Below, in pieces: positions 14,937-23,011 of a DNA stretch of 34,153 nucleotides; position 1 is the stretch's first letter; every line of letters begins with the position of its first letter. Origin of the DNA: Nonomuraea turkmeniaca (GTDB taxonomy: Bacteria; Actinomycetota; Actinomycetes; Streptosporangiales; Streptosporangiaceae); assembly GCF_005889735.1 (NCBI RefSeq), contig NZ_VCKY01000110.1, positions 1 through 34,153 of the forward strand, written 5' to 3'. A program made the translations under genes and the position numbers. The notes under the pieces were generated by a model. That model was not told the DNA's origin, did not search any database, and saw nothing but the letters and a program-made list of their open reading frames with translations.

Positions 14937-16289
14937 ACAACGACAGCGACCCGCTTCGACGGCCGGCTGCTCACGCCTGGCGACGCCGGCTACGACGCCG
15001 CCCGCACCGTCTGGAACGCCATGGTCGACCGGCGTCCACGCATGATCGTCCGCGCGGCGGGCGTCGCCGACGTGGTCGCCGCCGTGCGGATGGCCCGGGA
15101 ACTGGACCTGGAGATCGGCGTGCGCTGCGGCGGCCACAACGTCGCCGGCTTCGCCGTGCCTGACGGTGGGCTCATGATCGACCTGACGCCCATGGGCGGC
15201 GTGCGGATCGACCCGGCCCGTCGCCGGGCTCGGGTGCAGGGCGGCGCGCTGCTCGGCGCGCTGGACCGGGCGTCCCAGGCGTACGGCCTGGCCACCACCG
15301 CCGGCAACGTCTCGCACACCGGCGTCGGCGGGCTCACGCTCGGCGGCGGCATGGGCTGGCTTGCCCGCCAGTACGGCCTGGCCTGCGACAATGTCGTCTC
15401 CTACACGATGGTCACCGCCGAAGGGGACGTGGTGACCGCGAGCCGCACCGAGAACGCCGACCTGTTCTGGGGCCTGCGCGGCGGTGGGGGCAACTTCGGC
15501 ATCGTGACCGAGTTCGAGTTCCAGTTGCATCGCACCGGCACGCGGACGCTGGTCGCCGAGTTCGACTTCCGCGCCGAGGACGCCGTCCCGGTCATCGAGG
15601 GCTGGCGCGACCTGAACGCCGTCGCGCCCCGGCAGGCGACGTTCACCGCCAGTGTCGGCAGCGGTCCCGCCGGCCCGATCGCCACGCTGGGGTTCGTGTG
15701 GGTCGGCGACCCGGCCGAGGGCCGCCGGCTGCTCCCCGCGATGCGGGCGCTCGGGCGTCCCGTCGCGTCGCGCGTCACCACACCGTCGTACCTCGAACTT
15801 CAGCGACGCGACGACTCCACCGGCGGCCACGCCTACCGCCGCTATTCCAAGGGGCACTACCTGCGGCGATTCCCCACAGCGGCGATCGAGGCGTTCCTGC
15901 TGCGCGGCGGCACCGACCTGAGCGCGAGCCCGTACCTGCCGGGCGTCGGCCTGCAGGCGCACGGCGGAGCGATCGCCGATGTCCCGGAAGCAGACGCGGC
16001 GTTCAGCCACCGCGGCACGATGTTCGAGTTCGGTGCCGGCTCCCGCTGGACCGACCCGGCCGAGGACGACGCCAGGATGGGTGCAGCCCGCGCCGCCGGT
16101 GCGTCGCTCGAGCCGTACGCGAGTGGGGTGTACGTCAACTCGTTGACGGCCGACGAGCTGGCCGATGGGCAGCGCGGCGTACGACGGGCGTACTCGGCCG
16201 CGAAGCTGGCCCGGCTGACCGCGGTGAAGACCGCGTACGACCCGGCCAACGTGTTCCACCTCAACCAGAACATCCGCCCGGCACACTGA
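14934..16289 (+). CDS. FAD-linked (BBE/VAO-type) oxidoreductase
   Basis: ATG 14934 follows the repeat block; the in-frame extension upstream only crosses the IS5 remnant. The 451-residue protein has an N-terminal FAD-binding PCMH domain: RCGGHNVAGFAVPDGGLMID (His68 is the likely 8-alpha-histidyl FAD attachment), GNVSHTGVGGLTLGGGMGWL, and NADLFWGLRGGGGNFGIVTE. There is no Cys at the second attachment position, so linkage is probably mono-covalent. The C-terminal part ends with the BBE-like segment AYDPANVFHLNQNI. It is a cytoplasmic oxidase or dehydrogenase of unknown substrate. It is convergent with, and probably controlled by, the MocR regulator 44 bp away, because both start in copies of the same upstream block. 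Confidence 0.9.
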   Translation: MTTTATRFDGRLLTPGDAGYDAARTVWNAMVDRRPRMIVRAAGVADVVAAVRMARELDLEIGVRCGGHNVAGFAVPDGGLMIDLTPMGGVRIDPARRRARVQGGALLGALDRASQAYGLATTAGNVSHTGVGGLTLGGGMGWLARQYGLACDNVVSYTMVTAEGDVVTASRTENADLFWGLRGGGGNFGIVTEFEFQLHRTGTRTLVAEFDFRAEDAVPVIEGWRDLNAVAPRQATFTASVGSGPAGPIATLGFVWVGDPAEGRRLLPAMRALGRPVASRVTTPSYLELQRRDDSTGGHAYRRYSKGHYLRRFPTAAIEAFLLRGGTDLSASPYLPGVGLQAHGGAIADVPEADAAFSHRGTMFEFGAGSRWTDPAEDDARMGAARAAGASLEPYASGVYVNSLTADELADGQRGVRRAYSAAKLARLTAVKTAYDPANVFHLNQNIRPAH

Positions 16290-16333
16290 TGCGCATGTCC
16301 TGGACGTGCCATCGGCGGAGCGCCTGCGCGGGA

Positions 16334-17764
16334 TCAGGTTCCCCGTACCTCCCGGATGGCCGTCGCCAGCAGCGCGACCCCTTCGGCGATGGCGGCCTCG
16401 CCGAGGATGGCGTAGCCGAAGATGAGGCCACCCGGTCCGGTGCCGGCGATCCGGTACGGGCCGACGCCGTGGATGCCGAGCCCGTGCCGGGCGGCGGCCG
16501 TCACCACCGCCGCCTCATCGAGGTCGGGCGGGAGCCAGGCGACCACATGCTGCCCGGCGGCGACCCCGGCCGGTTCCAGATCGGGCAGGTGAGTGCGCAG
16601 GGCGTCCAGCAGCGCGTCGCGGCGCCGGCGGTACACCGGACGCATCCGGCGTAGGTGGCGGTCGAACTCGCCGCGCGCGAGGAAATCGGCGAACGTCAAC
16701 TGGTCGAGGACCGGCGAACCGCGGTCGGCGAGCACCTTTGCCGCGGCGACGTCGCCGACCAGCTGGGGAGGCACTACCAGCCAGCCGAGCCGCAACCCCG
16801 GCGCGAGCGTCTTGCTTGCCGTACCGCAGTAGACGACATGATCGGGCGCCAGGCCCTGCATGGCGCCCACCGGCGACCGGTCGTAGCGGTACTCCGCGTC
16901 GTAATCGTCCTCGATCACGATCGCGCCGCGGCGCTTCGCCCACCGGATCACCTCGGCCCTCGCCGCAGCCGACAGCACTCCCCCGGTGGGCCACTGGTGC
17001 GACGGCGTGAGCACGACCGCATCGGCGTCGGCCCGATGGAGCGCATCGACCTCAACGCCGTCCGGACCCACCGGAATGCCGACCACGTCCAGACCGGCGG
17101 CGCCGGCCAGCACCCGGGCGTCGTCGTCGGACGACGGGTCTTCCAGGGCGATCCGCGTGGCGCCGTGCCGGACGAGCACCTGGATCAGCAGTGAGATGCC
17201 CTGCCCATAGCCGCTGCAGATCACCACGTTGCCCGGGACGGACGATGTGCCGCGCACCCGGTCGAGGTAGTCGCACAGGGCCCCGTGCAGTTCCGGCACG
17301 CCACGCCCGTCGAGGTAGGCGAACCGGTCGTTGGGCGTGGTGGTGAGCACGCGGCGCACCGAGCGCAGCCAGGCGGCCCGCGGGAACTGCGACACGTCGG
17401 TGCGCCCGTACCCGAAGTCGACCCTGAAGCCGGCTCTGCGCGCGGCCGGCCGTGCCATCGAGGCCGCGGAGCCGGTGCCAGCGGCGGTCGGCGGCATCGA
17501 CGCGGCGACCTGGGTGTAACCGCCCGATCGGCTGGCGAGGTAGCCCTCGGCCACAAGTTGCTGGTAGGCCTCCACGACCACCCCGCGGGAAACCCCGAGG
17601 CCCACTGCGAGGGTGCGGCTAGGTGGCAGCGACGCGCCCGCTCGCAGCCGGCCGGCTCGGATGCTCGCGCGGATGGACGCCTCGATCTGCCGGTGCAGTG
17701 GCACTCCGGCGTCGCGGTCCAGCTCGATGAGCAGGTCCTCGGCCGGCCCTGAGTTGGTCCTCAC
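16334..17764 (-). CDS. MocR/PdxR-type GntR regulator with aminotransferase domain
   Basis: GTG 17764 begins VRTNSGPAEDLLIELDRDAG, which fits the family's usual start; longer in-frame extensions have no coding bias. 476 residues. The winged helix spans about 20-85 (VPLHRQIEASIRASIRAGRL, PPSRTLAVGLGVSRGVV, AYQQLVAEGYL). The PLP-binding aminotransferase-like domain spans about 115-470, with SGYGQGISLL, EDDYDAEYRYDRSP and Lys318 in GTASKTLAPGLRLGW as the PLP Schiff-base residue. Such regulators bind direct or inverted repeats next to target genes. Its own start lies in the right copy of the duplicated block and the FAD gene starts in the left copy, so both are plausible targets. Confidence 0.92.
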   Translation of the reverse strand: MRTNSGPAEDLLIELDRDAGVPLHRQIEASIRASIRAGRLRAGASLPPSRTLAVGLGVSRGVVVEAYQQLVAEGYLASRSGGYTQVAASMPPTAAGTGSAASMARPAARRAGFRVDFGYGRTDVSQFPRAAWLRSVRRVLTTTPNDRFAYLDGRGVPELHGALCDYLDRVRGTSSVPGNVVICSGYGQGISLLIQVLVRHGATRIALEDPSSDDDARVLAGAAGLDVVGIPVGPDGVEVDALHRADADAVVLTPSHQWPTGGVLSAAARAEVIRWAKRRGAIVIEDDYDAEYRYDRSPVGAMQGLAPDHVVYCGTASKTLAPGLRLGWLVVPPQLVGDVAAAKVLADRGSPVLDQLTFADFLARGEFDRHLRRMRPVYRRRRDALLDALRTHLPDLEPAGVAAGQHVVAWLPPDLDEAAVVTAAARHGLGIHGVGPYRIAGTGPGGLIFGYAILGEAAIAEGVALLATAIREVRGT

Positions 17765-17824
17765 TCGGCCCACAGGATCGGACCCTATCGGCGTGTACCG
17801 ATTCCTGCCAGGCTGAGTGACGTG
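17749..17824 (+). repeat. right copy of 75-bp direct repeat, holding the MocR start
   Basis: Same orientation as the copy at 14862-14936. The first codons of the MocR gene (minus strand, GTG at 17764) fall in its left end and the intergenic promoter region fills the rest. Where the left copy has the FAD gene's ATG, this copy has GTG followed by unrelated sequence. The block therefore looks like an ancestral divergent MocR/FAD promoter region present twice. Confidence 0.9.
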
Positions 17825-17992
17825 CGGGGGTTCCTCGGTGGCGAACCATCCAGATGAGCTCCTGGCCGGAAGCACGGGGACGGGCACTCTGGCCAGGCGA
17901 CAGGCGGAGCCGTCTCTCTTCGGCAAAGTCACAAACCGCAAGCAGATCGCAGGAGGCGACGAAGGAACGACACCGAGCCGCAGACCGCAGGC

Positions 17993-18068
17993 GGGAAGGT
18001 GCTCTGGCACTTCACGATGTCACTGGACGGGCTTCGTGGCAGGGCCGAACCCCGACATGGAGCACCGG
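17993..18068 (+). pseudogene. N-terminal remnant of a DHFR/RibD-type reductase
   Basis: GKVLWHFTMSLDG is followed, after a one-base insertion, by FVAGPNPDME. This is the family's N-terminal strand and loop (VLxxFTMSLDGFVAGPNxDM). Nothing of the remaining ~150 residues is present. It abuts an ECF42 fragment on the other strand at about 18068. Confidence 0.7.
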
Positions 18069-18069
18069 G

Positions 18070-18144
18070 ATCCATCGGGTTGCCGGTGAGCTGTTCCAGC
18101 AGGCCGTACAGGCCGAGGATCTGCGGCCAAGGACTGGACCACCG
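18070..18144 (-). pseudogene. internal fragment of an ECF42-type sigma factor
   Basis: The minus frame reads WPQILGLYGLLEQLTGNPMD with full coding bias. This matches the C-terminal extension (DUF6596 region) of ECF42 sigma factors, which reads like WPQIxALYxLLxxxTGNPMVxLNRAVA. The sequence is cut on both sides. It is of interest because ECF42 sigma factors partner DGPF proteins and an intact DGPF gene lies at 12767-13141. The identification rests on about 22 residues. Confidence 0.5.
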
Positions 18145-18271
18145 TCTCGTGGGACGTACTGGCCCCGTACATCATGTCCTTACTCGGCTGGGCGAATCTT
18201 GTGCGTGGCGGCGGACCGTCCGAGCGCAGCCAAGGGTTGTGGCCGCACGAGCCATGGGGGGCAGCGGCGGG

Positions 18272-18856
18272 TCACCGGATGCCCGCCGCGTGGAGCCGTC
18301 GGGTGGCGGCGGGGTCGATGCTGGTCCTCGCCAGCGAACCGCCCGGCGCTCCCCCAGCACCACCGAGCGCGCCCACTATCACCACGATGAACAACAACGG
18401 CATGAACAGCGTTCGGACCAACATGGCCCAGCACGCCTTGGTACCGACGCGACCGCCGTCCTTGACCCGCACGAGCTGCGTGCCGGTGAGGACCGCGCCG
18501 AGCGCCCGGCCGTTGCCGTAGCACAGGCCGTACAGCAACGGCACCAGGAACAACGACGAGACCGCCAGCAGGAGAAGAGTCCCGTCGGGCAGGCCAGCCG
18601 CGACGTACGCGTATGACACGACGGCGAAGGCCACCCCGACACCCAGCACGAACACCACGAAGTCCACCAGCCACGCCAGGAACTGCGCTCCCTCACCGGC
18701 CCGGACGTAGAGGGTGCCGTTGTCGAACACCGCGAGCCGTTGGGCGGTTCGCCGTCCGAGCATGCGCTCCGCGTGCTCCTTGGCGATCTCAAGCCGGGTC
18801 AACGGCCGGCCGGATCCGCGGACTGTCACAGCACTCTCCTGTCGTGTGGTCGTCAT
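18272..18856 (-). CDS. RDD-family membrane protein
   Basis: ATG 18856 (MTTTRQESAVTVRG) was chosen; the open frame upstream belongs to the resolvase remnant. The 194-residue protein has a soluble N-terminus (about 1-60). It has four membrane helices: about 62-85 (FLAWLVDFVVFVLGVGVAFA), 88-112, 118-135 and 150-175 (MLVRTLFMPLLFIVVIVGAL). The RDD hallmark is partly degenerate: AWLVD at the first helix, and GRALGAVLTGTQLVRVKDGG followed by TKACWAMLVR at the expected second block. The function of RDD proteins is mostly transport or small-membrane-scaffold related. It is transcribed away from the PadR operon, immediately after the dead resolvase. Confidence 0.75.
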   Translation of the reverse strand: MTTTRQESAVTVRGSGRPLTRLEIAKEHAERMLGRRTAQRLAVFDNGTLYVRAGEGAQFLAWLVDFVVFVLGVGVAFAVVSYAYVAAGLPDGTLLLLAVSSLFLVPLLYGLCYGNGRALGAVLTGTQLVRVKDGGRVGTKACWAMLVRTLFMPLLFIVVIVGALGGAGGAPGGSLARTSIDPAATRRLHAAGIR

Positions 18857-18869
18857 AGTGTGCGTCAGC

Positions 18870-19209
18870 TCTTGAGCGTGAAGGAAACTCGGGGATGGCC
18901 TGCCGTTGCGGGCTGCGGCGTCCAAGCGCTCCAAGGCGGCTTCACGGATCGTCGCTCGGTCTCGGCCGGTGGCGACGAGGCGGCGTCGCGGCCGAGCCGC
19001 TTCATCTCGTACACGGGCGGTGGCGAGGGCCTTTCGAACTCGGGCCGGACCTTGTGGCGGGTGGAGATCTTCTCACTGAAGGTCTTGTCGCGGCCGATGC
19101 CGTGCGCTTCCAGGGCATCCAGCTGGGGCTGGAGTTCCTGGGTGAGGGCGGAGCCGATGCGGATGGCCTCTTGAGCAGTGCATACTGCGTATGCATACTT
19201 AGTACTCAT
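18870..19209 (-). pseudogene. serine recombinase (resolvase) remnant
   Basis: ATG 19209 opens MSTKYAYAVCTAQEA and then LQPQLDALEAHGIGRDKTFS and EKISTRHKVRPEFE, typical of the N-terminal catalytic domain of resolvase/invertase recombinases. The catalytic motif YARVST is degenerate here (YAVCTA), with the Ser position replaced. A deletion then joins this to YEMKRLGRDAA, and another joins it to RATIREAALERLDAAARNGR, the helix before the DNA-binding domain. It has multiple deletions and cannot be active. Its start codon shares bases with the PadR ATG on the other strand. Confidence 0.65.
19171..19199 (+). promoter_or_regulatory. candidate promoter and palindrome for the PadR operon
   Basis: TTGAGC (19171-19176) and CATACT (19194-19199), spaced 17 bases apart, resemble -35 and -10 boxes. 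Overlapping them are GCATAC-TGC-GTATGC (19180-19194) and the palindrome GTATGCATAC (19189-19198), suited to PadR-type autorepression. The predicted transcript would start a few bases before ATG 19208, giving a leaderless mRNA. The same bases also encode the first codons of the resolvase remnant, so chance is possible. Confidence 0.5.
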
Positions 19210-19717
19210 GCCGGTCAGACACGGGCTACTCACCCTACTCAGCAGAGGGCCCCGGCATGGCTACCAACTGCGGGTCGAGTTCGAGGCGTCGACCGGGGCC
19301 ACCTGGCCGCTCAACATTGGCCAGGTCTACACAACGCTGTCCCGCTTGGAGCGCGACGGCCTGGTCAAGCCGGGCGAGTCGGACGAGCAGGGCCGGGTCG
19401 TCTACACGATCACCGCGGCCGGCCGGGAGGAAATGGTGCGATGGTTCAGCACCCCGGTCATCCACTCCGACCGGCCACGGGACGAGCTGGTCATCAAGCT
19501 GGCCATGGCCGTCGCGGCCAAGAAGGTGGACGTCGCCGAGGTCATCCACAAGCAGCGGACGGCGACCATGCGCGCCCTCCAGCAGTTGACCAGGGCCAAG
19601 CGAGCTGCCACGGAAGGCGCAGCCCAGCGGCTCGTTCTCGATTCCATGATCTTCCAGGCCGAGGCCGAGCAACGGTGGCTGGATCACTGCGAGGCCGTCC
19701 TCAAGGAGGAAAGATGA
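19208..19717 (+). CDS. PadR-family transcriptional regulator
   Basis: ATG 19208 (MPVRHGLLTLLSRGPRHGYQ) matches the usual PadR start. No Shine-Dalgarno sequence precedes it, fitting a leaderless transcript. The 169-residue protein has the winged helix (GYQLRVEFEASTGATWPLN, GQVYTTLSRLERDGLVKPG) and a C-terminal helical dimerisation region of the Vir_act_alpha_C type (about 95-165). It overlaps the ABC ATPase gene by ATGA. PadR genes coupled to ABC exporters usually repress the transporter until a drug or lipid signal appears; the ligand here is unknown. Confidence 0.92.
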   Translation: MPVRHGLLTLLSRGPRHGYQLRVEFEASTGATWPLNIGQVYTTLSRLERDGLVKPGESDEQGRVVYTITAAGREEMVRWFSTPVIHSDRPRDELVIKLAMAVAAKKVDVAEVIHKQRTATMRALQQLTRAKRAATEGAAQRLVLDSMIFQAEAEQRWLDHCEAVLKEER

Positions 19718-20406
19718 CGTTCGTACGGCTGGCTGAGGTGGCCAGAGTCCATGGTGAAGGGGCGACAGCCGTACACGCTCTGAAGGGTGTGAGCCTCGAG
19801 GTCGACGTGGGAGAGCTGGTCGCGGTCATGGGCCCGTCCGGGTCCGGCAAGTCGACTCTGCTCAACCTCGCGGGCGGGCTCGACCGGCCCACGTCCGGGA
19901 CGGTGCACATCGGCGAGCAGGACCTGGCCACCATGCGCGACCTCGCGGCGCTGCGGCGCCGCAGCGTCGGCTTCGTCTTCCAGGACCTCAACCTGATCAC
20001 GTCGCTGACGGCGGCGGAGAACGTGATGCTGCCGCGCGAGCTCGACGGCCTGCGCTCAAGCCTGGCCCGGAAGGAGGCCATGGCCGTGCTAGCGGAGATC
20101 GACGCGGAATACCTGGCCGATCGCTTCCCGGACGAGCTGTCCGGTGGCCAGCGTCAGCGGGTCGCGATCGCCCGCGCTTTGGTCGGCGAGCGGCGCCTGC
20201 TTCTGGCCGACGAACCGACCGGCGCGCTCGACACGCGCACCGGCGACGAGATCCTGCAGACATTACGGGCTCGCTCTGACGCCGGCGCGGCGGTCCTGCT
20301 CGTCACCCACGAGCCGCGCTACGCCGCCTGGGCCGATCGTGTGGTGTTCCTCCGCGACGGGATGATCACGGACACCACGGACACGTCGCTGGTGAGCGCC
20401 CCATGA
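19714..20406 (+). CDS. ABC transporter ATPase (LolD/MacB class)
   Basis: ATG 19714 has AAGGAGG upstream and overlaps the PadR stop. 230 residues. Walker A GPSGSGKST (40-48), Q-loop VFQDLN (Q90), signature LSGGQRQRVAIARA (142-155), Walker B LLLADEP (162-168) and the switch histidine in LVTHEP are all intact. The class pairs with FtsX-type permeases to drive lipoprotein/peptide extrusion or antibiotic resistance by mechanotransmission, not ordinary transport. The next gene is that permease, overlapping by ATGA. Confidence 0.95.
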   Translation: MTFVRLAEVARVHGEGATAVHALKGVSLEVDVGELVAVMGPSGSGKSTLLNLAGGLDRPTSGTVHIGEQDLATMRDLAALRRRSVGFVFQDLNLITSLTAAENVMLPRELDGLRSSLARKEAMAVLAEIDAEYLADRFPDELSGGQRQRVAIARALVGERRLLLADEPTGALDTRTGDEILQTLRARSDAGAAVLLVTHEPRYAAWADRVVFLRDGMITDTTDTSLVSAP

Positions 20407-22910
20407 GCGTCGTCCTGCTCGCGCTGCGCCTCGCCCGCCGAAACGCGTGGCGTTCCCGGGGGCGAAGCGCGCTCATCATGGTGATGATCGGCTTGCCCGT
20501 CCTGGTGATCACGGGGATCTTCACCCTCATCGAAACCATGACCGTCACTTCGCGGGAAGGGCTGGTGGCCGAGCTCGGCACGGCCGACGCCCGCCTCGTC
20601 CAGACACCTGAGGGCACGGTGCTCCAGCAGCATCCGAACGGAGCGAGCTGGAACACGAACGGCGGCGACGACGGAGCGGCCGCTCCCGAGCTCGGCTCCG
20701 CTGAGGTGGCGGCCCTGCTCGGACCGGGCACCCGATTGATCCCCTTCAGCACCGGCGAGCTCCAGCTGGGCACCGAACGGGTCGGCGCGCTGCAGACCGA
20801 CCTGCGCGATCCCCTCACCAGAGGGATGCGGACATTGAGCGAGGGCAGATTTCCCACCGCCCGCGAGGTCGCGGTGACACCCGCGCTGGGCCTGCGCCCC
20901 GGCGACCTCCTACGGCCGTCCGGCGCGGCGCCGCTCACGGTGGTGGGCGTGGTCGAGCACCCGCACCGGCCCTCGCTTCGCGAGGTCGTGGGTCCGGATC
21001 TGCCGCTGGCGCCCCTGGACGGCTTCTGGTCTCCGAACGAGTACGGCCCCGGCTGGCTCGCCGACACCGCGAAGCCCGTCTCCTGGACCGACGTGCCCGC
21101 GCTGAACACGGCCGGCCTGTACGTCACCTCCCGCGCCATGATCCTGGACCCACCGCGCGCCCTGGATCGTTCCGCCCCCTCGGACGTCCAGCACACGGTC
21201 GGGCTCGGCGCCATGGTGATCATGGTGGTGCTGGAGACCGTGCTGCTGGCCGGGCCCGCCTTCGCGGTCGGGCTCAGGAGACGGCGCCGGGAACTGGCCG
21301 TGATCGCGGCGCAGGGCGGCTCGGCCGACCACCTGCGGACGATCGTGCTGGCCGACGGACTGATCCTCGGCGGTGCGGCCACCTTCGTGGCGACCGTGCT
21401 GGGCATCGGGGCCGGAACGCTGGGCGCCCCGATCGTGGCGCGCTGGGAAGGGCAGGTCGGCCCGGCGGAGGTGCCGTGGGCGCCGGTGCTGGGCGTTGCC
21501 GCGCTGGGCCTGATCGCCGGGATCGTGGCGGCGCTGGTGCCTGCCATGCAAGCGGCTCGGCAGGACACCGTGACCGTGCTGGCCGGCCGCGCGTCCGCGG
21601 CGGCCGATCGGCTGGGATGGCCCCTGGCGGGGGCCGTGCTGGTGCTGGCCGGGCTGGGGGCGACCGTGGTGGCGCGGCGCCAGCCGGGCTTGGTATGGGT
21701 GTGGCTCTCCGCGGTTATGGTCATGATCGGGCTGGTGGTGTTGACGCCATGGCTGGTCCGCTTCACGGGACGGGTGGCCACGCGGTTGCGGCTTCCGCTG
21801 CGGGTGTCCGTCCGCGACGCGGTCCGCCACCGATCTCGGACGGCGAGCGCCGTGGCCGCCGTCATGGCGGTCACCGCCACGGTCGTGGCGCTGGGCATCG
21901 GCGCCCACAGCGAATACATGGACCGGCGCAACGCCTATACCTCGGCGCGCCCGACCGGCATGCTGGCGATCTGGGGCGGCAACATGGGCGACGCGACCTG
22001 GAACCGGCTTCGCGCCGTGACGGCCCGCCGGTTGCCGGGCGTGCCGCTGGCCGCCGGCTATCACGCGAAGGACGCCCAGGGCCATCGCTACGCGTTGCGG
22101 TACACGGTGCGCTGGAACGGGACACGGACGCGCCGTACGGTGGCCATCGGAGACCAGGCTCTGCTCAGGCTCCTGCAAGGGCGCCACGATCCACAGGCAG
22201 CCGCGGCGCTGGCGAGCGGCAAGGCCGTGGTGTTCGACGCGACCGCGGTGCGGGACGGCAAGCTGGCGCTGCGGGCGAGCTCCACGTCCGGCCCCGCACG
22301 CAAGCTCGAAGTGCCGGCGGTGCTGGCCACACCCGCCGACGAGCACCAGGGCGGGGCCCTGCTGCCGCGCACCCTGGTCGAGCAGGCAGGTTTCTCGACG
22401 GCGGAGCGTCAGCTCTATGCCATGTACCGGCCGCCCGCCACCGACACGACGCTGTGGCGCGATCTGGCCGAGGTGACCTCCCGCGTGACGATCGCCTCCG
22501 AAGAGGGCTATCGCAACGTGCCCGACCCGGGCTTGTGGGGCTGGCTCGGCGGCGCCCTCGTCCTCGTCGTCGGCGGCACGCTGGCCGCCACTCGCCTGGC
22601 GGCCGCCGACATGCTGCCTGAGCGGGCGACGATGATGGCCATCGGCGCACCGACGGGGACGATGCGGATGGTCGTGGCCGGCCAGGCCCTCTACATCTCC
22701 GGGCTCGGCGCTCTGGTGGGGCTGGCTGCCGGAACGGTGACGGGCGTGGCGCTGAGCCGGCCGATGACGACACATGGCGCCGGAGATCCCGCCACGATCG
22801 CCATACCGTGGCCATTCGTGATCGCCGTGGTGGTGGGGCTGCCCGTTCTGGCCACTGTGGCGGCCCTGATCACCCGGACCAGGCTGCCCCTCGCCCGCCC
22901 GCGCCTGTGA
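20403..22910 (+). CDS. FtsX-type ABC permease, two-domain
   Basis: The ATG overlaps the ATPase stop. The 835-residue permease has a first membrane helix at about 20-45 (ALIMVMIGLPVLVITGIFTL), a large extracytoplasmic region (about 50-260), and a first FtsX block of three helices at about 270-395 (VVLETVLLAGPAFAVGLRRR ... GLIAGIVAALVPAMQA). A central helix pair follows at about 405-450, then another helix at about 490 with a second extracellular domain, and a terminal FtsX block at about 710-830. This is the MacB/YtrF-like ten-helix layout common in actinomycetes. The probable role is drug or cell-envelope-related, controlled by PadR. No substrate can be read. Confidence 0.9.
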   Translation: MSVVLLALRLARRNAWRSRGRSALIMVMIGLPVLVITGIFTLIETMTVTSREGLVAELGTADARLVQTPEGTVLQQHPNGASWNTNGGDDGAAAPELGSAEVAALLGPGTRLIPFSTGELQLGTERVGALQTDLRDPLTRGMRTLSEGRFPTAREVAVTPALGLRPGDLLRPSGAAPLTVVGVVEHPHRPSLREVVGPDLPLAPLDGFWSPNEYGPGWLADTAKPVSWTDVPALNTAGLYVTSRAMILDPPRALDRSAPSDVQHTVGLGAMVIMVVLETVLLAGPAFAVGLRRRRRELAVIAAQGGSADHLRTIVLADGLILGGAATFVATVLGIGAGTLGAPIVARWEGQVGPAEVPWAPVLGVAALGLIAGIVAALVPAMQAARQDTVTVLAGRASAAADRLGWPLAGAVLVLAGLGATVVARRQPGLVWVWLSAVMVMIGLVVLTPWLVRFTGRVATRLRLPLRVSVRDAVRHRSRTASAVAAVMAVTATVVALGIGAHSEYMDRRNAYTSARPTGMLAIWGGNMGDATWNRLRAVTARRLPGVPLAAGYHAKDAQGHRYALRYTVRWNGTRTRRTVAIGDQALLRLLQGRHDPQAAAALASGKAVVFDATAVRDGKLALRASSTSGPARKLEVPAVLATPADEHQGGALLPRTLVEQAGFSTAERQLYAMYRPPATDTTLWRDLAEVTSRVTIASEEGYRNVPDPGLWGWLGGALVLVVGGTLAATRLAAADMLPERATMMAIGAPTGTMRMVVAGQALYISGLGALVGLAAGTVTGVALSRPMTTHGAGDPATIAIPWPFVIAVVVGLPVLATVAALITRTRLPLARPRL

Positions 22911-22945
22911 CACGGATCCCGGACTGTCCGCCCCACCGCGGGAGC

Positions 22946-22971
22946 GGGGTGACGGTTCGTCGCGTCACCCC
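22946..22971 (+). terminator. hairpin terminator of the PadR-ABC operon
   Basis: The arms GGGGTGACG and CGTCACCCC form a perfect 9-bp stem with an 8-base loop, 36 bases after the permease stop. There is no U-run, as is common in actinobacterial intrinsic terminators. Confidence 0.6.
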
Positions 22972-23011
22972 CGGCATGGCACCGTCGATCAGGTAGACGG
23001 GACGGAGACCG

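Noticed and set aside
14862..17824. Composite transposon with direct terminal repeats
   Set aside because: No transposase inside and no target-site duplication seen; the repeats coincide with gene starts and fit promoter duplication better.
17765..18010. Long N-terminal extension of the MocR protein
   Set aside because: No coding bias upstream of GTG 17764, and the extension would cross the repeat block and unrelated sequence.
20910..22913. 667-codon minus-strand frame opposite the FtsX permease
   Set aside because: His/Arg/Gln-rich shadow with no hydrophobic or catalytic pattern.
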